Assembly (NCBI GenBank): GCA_938022485.1
Contig: CALIEE010000250.1
Coordinates: 1 to 9,267 of the forward strand
Direction of reading: 5' to 3'
Length of the DNA stretch: 9,267 nt
DNA from: an uncultured bacterium
GTDB lineage: Bacteria; Bdellovibrionota_C; UBA2361; SZUA-149; CALKYB01
This document shows positions 5,070 through 9,267 of the stretch, piece by piece. Every line of letters starts with the position of its first letter. Within the stretch, counting starts at the first letter, position 1. The notes beneath the pieces are model-generated. The model was not told where the DNA came from. It did not search any database and saw only the letters and a list, made by a program, of their open reading frames with translations. The position numbers were made by a program, and so were the translations under genes.

Positions 5070-6770
5070 CTACAGGTCTTTCACTTTTATTTCGAGCTCC
5101 GTCGGAGCAGGGTCACGGATGTCGGTATTGTTGAATCCTGTGGGAGTTACTTCGCTACCCTCTGGTTCAATGATCAACAACTCTACCGTTTCACCTTTTT
5201 CGGTTAGCACGACCTCAGGGCTGAGTTCTACTGGTACCAGAAAATACTTCTCCTGGTTTTCCAACATCATAACTCTGAACCCGTCGTATGGTAGTGCAAT
5301 CCGCTCGACGACACCTATAACCTCAGTCTCGTCAATCAGCCCCTCGTGCAGCGCTGCCCTATTAGCAAAGGTTCGCTGCTGCTGCACAAAATCAAACTTC
5401 GTTTTGTGCAAAGTTTCACCGATACCACTAACTTCTCGGTTAAGCTGGGAAACAATACCACGGAGCGCTGCTGTTCCTGACTGGTCTTTCAGGACACCCA
5501 AAAAAATCGGAGTGCCGTTAAGGTTATGTAGAACTACCTGGGGGCAATCATATCCTTTTTCCTGCACACGACCTTCCAGGATTCTGCAAGCAGCTGTCTC
5601 AGTGATGCCCTCTCTGGGATAGAATTTTCCCTTCAAGGTGCGCTGATCCATTACCAAAATGCCACTGGTGGCTTGGGTATTCTCGCTGGACTTGAACTGG
5701 ATGCCCGTATAGAGACCCATGCTGCCATCAGCCATAGGCACCACTGTCATGCCTGGAGTTGAGGTCAGTACTTCAAGACCTGTCACGTTGGCATTCCACC
5801 AGCTTGGCTTTACGTATTTACCCCATTCGTCGATTCGGTCGATGACCGTACTGACAGGGGCAATGCGGTTGATCCAAGACGGCAACTCTTCAGCAGACAT
5901 TGCTTCGAGTTTTCCTGTCTCTAGTTCAGCTAGCACATATTTTACTGGCATCGTGCCTCCAAATCCGATTTGCGGCTTCATCAGCGGTACCAAATGGTAA
6001 GGCTTACCTTCAGGCGAGATCTGAAACAGAGGATCTGCCTGAGCATAGTTAGAGTAGCCACCAGTGTAGACAGCCCTCTCAAGCTTTGCACTGAAACATG
6101 AATTTTCAGCGAGAACCATAGGACGATCCGTTATCAGATCTCGGGCCATTCGGTTAGACTGACTTACTACAGCATAGCCTGGAACTGGCTTGCCAGTAAG
6201 GCAGGGCCATAAGCGCTTATGTTCAAGCGGCATAACCCAGACCAGCTCGCCGTCTCGCATTGTAGAGCGGGCAGTACCAATTTCAAACTGCGTACCAATA
6301 CCCTTCATATTGGCGCTACCCAGAAGCTCTTGCGCACTCTTTCTGGCGCTTTCTTCGTCAACTTCGCGGGGTTTAGCCGGGTCTGTTAATGAAACTGACA
6401 GAGCATTGGGGTCCGAGACCTCCTCTATATCGAGCAGATTTCGGTAACGAGTTGCGTTGTCAGGACGCAACATCGTAGTGCTAGTAACGAAGGGCACTAC
6501 AAGCATGGCAACCAGAGATAGAGCGATAACTCCAGTGGTTAATCCGGATGTGCTCTTTTTCGAATAAAACACTGCAAAAAAGATCACTACCGCACAGATC
6601 AGGAAGTTTGTGAACATAAACCAAGGTGCTAGTGGTGGTAGAGCGAAGTACGCAAACACCGAAAGCACTAGGCCGATCAGGAAAGGAAAAGCAAAATTTC
6701 CTTGCCCCCTGATCACACGAAACAACAGCCCCACGCCGACGGCTAGGGCAAACCAGAACAAAAATTGCAT
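5070..6770 (-). CDS. Large membrane protein with four N-terminal helices and a big extracytoplasmic domain, function unknown
   Basis: A 566-residue product with no enzyme motif I recognise. Four hydrophobic helices lie at about residues 2-19, 27-45, 50-69 and 78-97. Positive charges fall after helix 1 ('FRVIRG') and helix 3 ('YSKKS'), so by the positive-inside rule residues from about 100 onward are outside the membrane. The soluble part has repeated strand-rich modules: 'GELVWVMPLEHK' (174-185), 'EGKPYHLVPLMKPQIGFGG' (254-272), 'KYVLAELETGKLEAMSAEELPSWINRI' in 277-303, 'MDQRTLKGKFYPREGIT' (374-390), 'LNGTPIFLGVLKDQSG' (417-432) and a final 'GVVERIALPYDGFRVMML' (486-503). From memory these resemble large uncharacterised membrane proteins common in Firmicutes. 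ATG at 6770 is chosen over the in-frame ATG at 6824 because GGAG lies six bases upstream and the first helix begins at once. It is flanked by its own terminator and a gene-free leader, so it is a single-gene unit. Confidence 0.85.
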   Translation of the reverse strand: MQFLFWFALAVGVGLLFRVIRGQGNFAFPFLIGLVLSVFAYFALPPLAPWFMFTNFLICAVVIFFAVFYSKKSTSGLTTGVIALSLVAMLVVPFVTSTTMLRPDNATRYRNLLDIEEVSDPNALSVSLTDPAKPREVDEESARKSAQELLGSANMKGIGTQFEIGTARSTMRDGELVWVMPLEHKRLWPCLTGKPVPGYAVVSQSNRMARDLITDRPMVLAENSCFSAKLERAVYTGGYSNYAQADPLFQISPEGKPYHLVPLMKPQIGFGGTMPVKYVLAELETGKLEAMSAEELPSWINRIAPVSTVIDRIDEWGKYVKPSWWNANVTGLEVLTSTPGMTVVPMADGSMGLYTGIQFKSSENTQATSGILVMDQRTLKGKFYPREGITETAACRILEGRVQEKGYDCPQVVLHNLNGTPIFLGVLKDQSGTAALRGIVSQLNREVSGIGETLHKTKFDFVQQQRTFANRAALHEGLIDETEVIGVVERIALPYDGFRVMMLENQEKYFLVPVELSPEVVLTEKGETVELLIIEPEGSEVTPTGFNNTDIRDPAPTELEIKVKDL

Positions 6771-6776
6771 TACGTT

Positions 6777-6780
6777 CTCC
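6777..6780 (-). promoter_or_regulatory. Ribosome binding site deciding the membrane-protein start
   Basis: GGAG on the minus strand ends six bases before the ATG at 6770. The longer frame starting at 6824 has no comparable site and would add 18 polar residues before the first membrane helix. Confidence 0.75.
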
Positions 6781-6804
6781 AAATGTGAGTGTGTAGTGAT
6801 AAAA

Positions 6805-6818
6805 CCCTTTGAAAAGGG
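6805..6818 (-). promoter_or_regulatory. Leader hairpin followed by four T in the membrane-protein 5' region
   Basis: On the minus strand CCCTTT-TC-AAAGGG is a perfect 6-bp inverted repeat followed by TTTTATC, 35 bases before the ATG. It is terminator-like but short; it could be an attenuator, an mRNA-stability element or chance. Confidence 0.3.
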
Positions 6819-7063
6819 CCTCATCTATTTAAGTTTACTTTTATATATCTACCCAACCCGACATCTCAGAGAACTTGGCACGGCAGAATCCAGGGACCTG
6901 AAGTCCGCATGCTCTAGAAAGGTTAAGGGGATCCAAGGTCCCAAGTAAGAAGGGTCTCTACTGAATTTGTTACTGCGATCAGGGATTGGACATAGGGGGA
7001 AGGGCTTAGCGAGCCCCCAAGACCTAAAAATTGAAAGTGTGAGAACATTGTCGTAGGCTCTTT

Positions 7064-7075
7064 GTTCAGTTGAAC
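7064..7075. promoter_or_regulatory. Small palindrome upstream of frmA, possible operator
   Basis: GTTCA-GT-TGAAC is a perfect 5-bp inverted repeat with a 2-base centre, 35 bases before the frmA ATG. Its position suits a regulator site, but no regulator gene (such as frmR) is seen nearby, and a 10-base palindrome can occur by chance. Confidence 0.25.
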
Positions 7076-7110
7076 TTCGGTGATGAGATAAGAAGGACGG
7101 GTGCTAGACT

Positions 7111-8217
7111 ATGAAAACCAAAGCTGCAGTTGCATACGAAGTAGGAGCGCCTCTTCAAATTGAGGAAGTTGATCTTGAAGGACCCAAGGAGGGAGAGGTT
7201 CTTGTCGAATTAAAAGCAACTGGAATTTGTCATACCGATGCCTTTACTCTTTCTGGTGAAGATCCAGAAGGAGCCTTTCCTGCGATTCTTGGTCATGAAG
7301 GGGCCGGCATAGTTCAGGAAGTAGGTCCTGGAGTTAAATCTTTAAAAAAAGGCGATCACGTAATTCCCCTTTACACTCCAGAATGTGGGGAGTGTAAATT
7401 TTGTCTTAACCCTAAGACAAACCTATGTCAGAAAATAAGAGCTACTCAGGGTCAGGGACTGATGCCAGATGGGACATCTAGATTTTCAAAGAATGGAAAG
7501 CCAATTCTGCACTATATGGGCTGTTCAACTTTCTCAAACTTTACGGTGCTTCCCGAGATTTCTCTGGCGACCGTTAACCCAGAGGCTCCATTTGAGAAGA
7601 TTTGCTACATCGGTTGCGGTGTAACCACGGGCATCGGTGCAGTAGTTTTTGATGCTAAGGTTGAAGCAGGATCAACTGTCGCTGTATTCGGTTTAGGTGG
7701 CATTGGTTTGAACGTAATTCAGGGGGCTAAGATGGTTGATGCTTCCAGAATTATTGGGATTGATGTGAATGAAGGGAAGAGAGAGCTGGCTGAAAAGTTT
7801 GGGATGACTGATTTCATCAACCCGTCTAAGACCGACAATGTGGTTGAGGCAATAGTTGAGATAACCAAAGGGGGAGTGGATTATTCCTTTGAATGTATCG
7901 GGAATGTTGAGGTGATGAGACAGGCTTTGGAGTGTTGCCATAAAGGCTGGGGAGAAAGTGTTATAATTGGTGTTGCCGGTAGCGGAAAGGAAATTTCAAC
8001 AAGGCCTTTTCAGCTTGTAACTGGTCGAGTATGGCGAGGAACAGCTTTTGGAGGAGCCAGGGGCAGGACAGATGTTCCGAAAATAGTTGACTGGTATATG
8101 GATGGGAAAATTAATATCGATGATCTGATTTCGCACACCATGCCACTTGAGGAGATTAACTCTGCGTTTGATTTAATGCATCAAGGGAAGTCCATAAGAA
8201 GCGTAGTGCTTTATTAG
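7111..8217 (+). CDS. frmA: S-(hydroxymethyl)glutathione dehydrogenase (class III alcohol dehydrogenase)
   Basis: Oxidises S-hydroxymethylglutathione, formed from formaldehyde and glutathione, to S-formylglutathione with NAD; cytoplasmic zinc enzyme, also acting as S-nitrosoglutathione reductase. The 368 residues match E. coli FrmA almost throughout. Catalytic zinc ligands are Cys40 ('GICHTDAF'), His62 ('GHEGAG') and Cys169 ('GCGVTTGIGAV'); structural zinc ligands are Cys92, Cys95, Cys98 and Cys106. The Rossmann motif 'GLGGIG' is at 194-199, with Asp218 as the NAD-specifying acid. Class III marks are Asp51 in 'GEDPEG' and Arg110 in 'IRATQG', the residue that binds the glutathione carboxylate. 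The C-terminus 'DLMHQGKSIRSVVLY' is typical. ATG at 7111 gives the standard 'MKTKAAVAYE' start; the nearest AAGGA is 13 bases away, rather far. The frmB start is eight bases beyond the stop, so the pair is one operon. Confidence 0.98.
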   Translation: MKTKAAVAYEVGAPLQIEEVDLEGPKEGEVLVELKATGICHTDAFTLSGEDPEGAFPAILGHEGAGIVQEVGPGVKSLKKGDHVIPLYTPECGECKFCLNPKTNLCQKIRATQGQGLMPDGTSRFSKNGKPILHYMGCSTFSNFTVLPEISLATVNPEAPFEKICYIGCGVTTGIGAVVFDAKVEAGSTVAVFGLGGIGLNVIQGAKMVDASRIIGIDVNEGKRELAEKFGMTDFINPSKTDNVVEAIVEITKGGVDYSFECIGNVEVMRQALECCHKGWGESVIIGVAGSGKEISTRPFQLVTGRVWRGTAFGGARGRTDVPKIVDWYMDGKINIDDLISHTMPLEEINSAFDLMHQGKSIRSVVLY

Positions 8218-8221
8218 GTGA
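8216..8221 (+). promoter_or_regulatory. Ribosome binding site of frmB overlapping the frmA stop
   Basis: AGGTGA begins inside the TAG stop of frmA and ends four bases before the TTG at 8226. It supports TTG as the start of frmB and suggests translational coupling to frmA. Confidence 0.7.
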
Positions 8222-8225
8222 ACGT

Positions 8226-9059
8226 TTGGATATAGAGAAAAAATATTTTTGCCATGGTGGAGAGCTTCTTTACTGTAGGCATGACAGTGAAGAAACTGGC
8301 ACGGAGATGAAGTTCAGTCTGTTTTTACCGCCAGGGAAAACTGAGCAGACCAGTTACCTGGTTTTTCTTTCAGGCCTTACTTGCACGGCAGATAATTTCA
8401 CCACTAAGGCGAATGCCTATGCCAAGGCAGCTGAAACGGGCCTAGCAATACTGGCTCCGGACACTTCGCCAAGAGGAGAGGGAGTGGCAGATGGTGAAGG
8501 TTACGATATAGGTCAGGGTGCAGGTTTTTATCTTGATGCCATCCAAGATCCTTGGAGCAAAAATTTCCGCATGGAGAGTTATATTTTGAAAGAATTGACT
8601 CCTCAAGTTGAGAGTCACTTTTCTCTGGCTTCAAAACGATCAATAACAGGACACTCTATGGGTGGGCATGGAGCTTTGACACTTTTTTTGAAAAATAAAG
8701 ACTATTTTTCTTCTTGCTCAGCTTTTGCGCCAATTGTTGCGCCAACCCAAATTCCTTGGGGGCAAAAAGCTTTTGAAGCCTACCTAGGAGATAACCAAGA
8801 AACATGGAAGCATTACGACTCATGTGAATTGGTTAAAGCTGATGATTCGGCTAGTTCAAACACTGAGATTTTAATTGATCAGGGTCTAGGGGATGATTTC
8901 ATCAACGATCAGCTTAAGCCTGAACTATTTAGAGAGGCTTGCAAAGAGTCTGGACAGAAGCTCACCTTGCGTCTTCACGAAGGTTACGATCATTCTTATT
9001 TCTTCATTCAGTCATTTATCGATGACCATATTGAATGGCATGCTCGGCATTTGAGTTAG
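8226..9059 (+). CDS. frmB: S-formylglutathione hydrolase
   Basis: Serine hydrolase of the esterase D family that cleaves S-formylglutathione to formate and glutathione, completing formaldehyde detoxification after FrmA. The 277 residues are the family length. The catalytic triad is visible: Ser144 in 'GHSMGGHG' (142-149), Asp223 in the 'DQGLGDDF' box (218-225) and His256 in 'GYDHSY' (253-258). 'FLSGLTCTADNF' (48-58) carries the oxyanion-hole region, and 'APDTSPRGEGVADG' (77-90) is also diagnostic. TTG is used as the start: it is placed four bases after AGGTGA, and the following 'EKKYFCHGGELLYCRHDS' covers the first family strands; the next in-frame ATG would delete nearly thirty residues. It is the second gene of an frmA-frmB operon. 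The reading frame beginning 26 bases after its stop may belong to the same transcript. Confidence 0.96.
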   Translation: MDIEKKYFCHGGELLYCRHDSEETGTEMKFSLFLPPGKTEQTSYLVFLSGLTCTADNFTTKANAYAKAAETGLAILAPDTSPRGEGVADGEGYDIGQGAGFYLDAIQDPWSKNFRMESYILKELTPQVESHFSLASKRSITGHSMGGHGALTLFLKNKDYFSSCSAFAPIVAPTQIPWGQKAFEAYLGDNQETWKHYDSCELVKADDSASSNTEILIDQGLGDDFINDQLKPELFREACKESGQKLTLRLHEGYDHSYFFIQSFIDDHIEWHARHLS

Positions 9060-9085
9060 ATACTTTAAGATCTAGTGAATAAGAA

Positions 9086-9267
9086 ATGGGCAATGATTTT
9101 CAAAATGGGGCGCAAGCAGACGATCTTAGGGAAAAAGACTTTAACAACAAGAAGATTTTTTCTTTTCGTATTTTGTTTCTCGGAGTCTTGCTTGTTTTAC
9201 TGCCCTGGATATTGAATTGGAGCGGTGTTTTTACTCCTAGTGATATGTATAAACTAATACCAAAAAG
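9086..9267 (+). CDS. N-terminus of an unidentified membrane protein, cut by window edge
   Basis: From ATG at 9086 the frame stays open for 60 codons to the edge. The first 28 residues are polar ('MGNDFQNGAQADDLREKDFN' and on), then residues about 29-46 form a strong membrane helix ('FRILFLGVLLVLLPWILNW'), followed by 'SGVFTPSDMYKLIPK'. One-pass or multi-pass cannot be decided. It lies 26 bases after frmB on the same strand, with only a weak TAAG before the start. A competing frame from the GTG at 9075 ends near 9208 and lacks such a clear helix pattern. Family not recognised. Confidence 0.65.
   Translation, partial: MGNDFQNGAQADDLREKDFNNKKIFSFRILFLGVLLVLLPWILNWSGVFTPSDMYKLIPK

Larger units (their letters stand above)
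6771..7110. other. 340-base gene-free region with several inverted repeats, between divergent genes
   Basis: No convincing reading frame. It must hold the upstream regions of the membrane-protein gene (minus) and of frmA (plus). Visible structure: CCCTTT/AAAGGG (6805-6818), in the minus-strand leader; GGGACCT (6893-6899) with AGGTCCC (6936-6942), extended by ACTTGG (6873-6878) with CCAAGT (6941-6946); a small GGAC/GTCC hairpin (6894-6906) that competes with it; GGGCT/AGCCC with loop TAGCG (7002-7016) inside a G-run/C-run; and GTTCA-GT-TGAAC (7064-7075) near frmA. No promoter is convincing: TTGAAA (7031-7036) lies 17 bases before TAGGCT, only three of six matches at -10. Confidence 0.6.

Noticed and set aside
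5020..5622. 200-codon open frame on the plus strand
   Set aside because: It lies antisense inside the membrane-protein gene, starts inside its terminator and is serine-rich low-complexity sequence typical of a shadow frame.
6771..6824. Longer start of the membrane-protein gene at 6824
   Set aside because: No ribosome site there, while GGAG is correctly spaced before the ATG at 6770 where the first membrane helix begins.
6610..6948. 112-codon plus-strand frame reaching into the frmA upstream region
   Set aside because: Mostly antisense to the membrane-protein N-terminus; no ribosome site and no protein-like pattern in the last 30 residues.
9075..9210. Alternative frame starting GTG at 9075
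   Set aside because: It closes inside the window and encodes basic, scrambled sequence, whereas the ATG 9086 frame gives a clean polar head and membrane helix.

Overview
The window (9,267 bases, moderate GC judged by eye) looks like a chromosomal segment of a free-living bacterium with an outer membrane. It holds housekeeping and central-metabolism genes (acs, tadA, tRNA-Ser, dapF, a D-2-hydroxyacid dehydrogenase, frmA-frmB) mixed with three unrecognised exported or membrane proteins. No phage, CRISPR, transposase or restriction gene is visible. The glutathione-linked formaldehyde genes and a lipoprotein-like signal suggest a Gram-negative cell. DapF carries a 'NDYVYVNCF' start rather than the 'GNDF' form of E. 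coli, which argues against an ordinary enterobacterium-like gammaproteobacterium. A PVC-group or other non-proteobacterial lineage is possible, but taxonomy cannot be settled here. Non-ATG starts (TTG in tadA and frmB, GTG in dapF) are frequent.

Layout. 1-1111 (minus): N-terminal half of acetyl-CoA synthetase, running off the left edge. 1283-1720 (minus): tRNA adenosine deaminase tadA, just downstream of tRNA-Ser(UGA) at 1748-1835. Directly upstream of that tRNA lies a 126-bp imperfect palindrome (1838-1963) with perfect 14-bp outer arms. A plausible promoter sits outside it, so the palindrome would be the 5' leader of the tRNA transcript. 2089-2589 (minus): small lipoprotein-like protein, divergent from dapF (2643-3482, plus). 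3490-4842 (minus): a two-gene unit with a D-2-hydroxyacid dehydrogenase first and a small exported protein second, the latter carrying a duplicated 'KD[IV]HDPYA.F' motif; a good sigma70-type promoter precedes it. 4996-5029: strong intrinsic terminator for the large minus-strand gene 5070-6770, a four-helix membrane protein with a large, probably periplasmic domain of unknown function. 6771-7110: 340 bases without a gene, containing several inverted repeats. 7111-9059 (plus): frmA-frmB, the glutathione-dependent formaldehyde pathway. 9086-end (plus): the start of a membrane protein, cut by the window edge.

How the genes fit. FrmA oxidises S-hydroxymethylglutathione (formaldehyde plus glutathione) and FrmB hydrolyses the resulting S-formylglutathione to formate; this is the only clear pathway unit. 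Acs makes acetyl-CoA from acetate, DapF supplies meso-diaminopimelate for lysine and cell wall, TadA makes inosine-34 in tRNA-Arg. The hydroxyacid dehydrogenase could reduce hydroxypyruvate or glyoxylate and so relate to C1/C2 metabolism, but nothing proves this. The least explained items are the tRNA-leader palindrome, the 566-residue membrane protein and the duplicated-motif exported protein.
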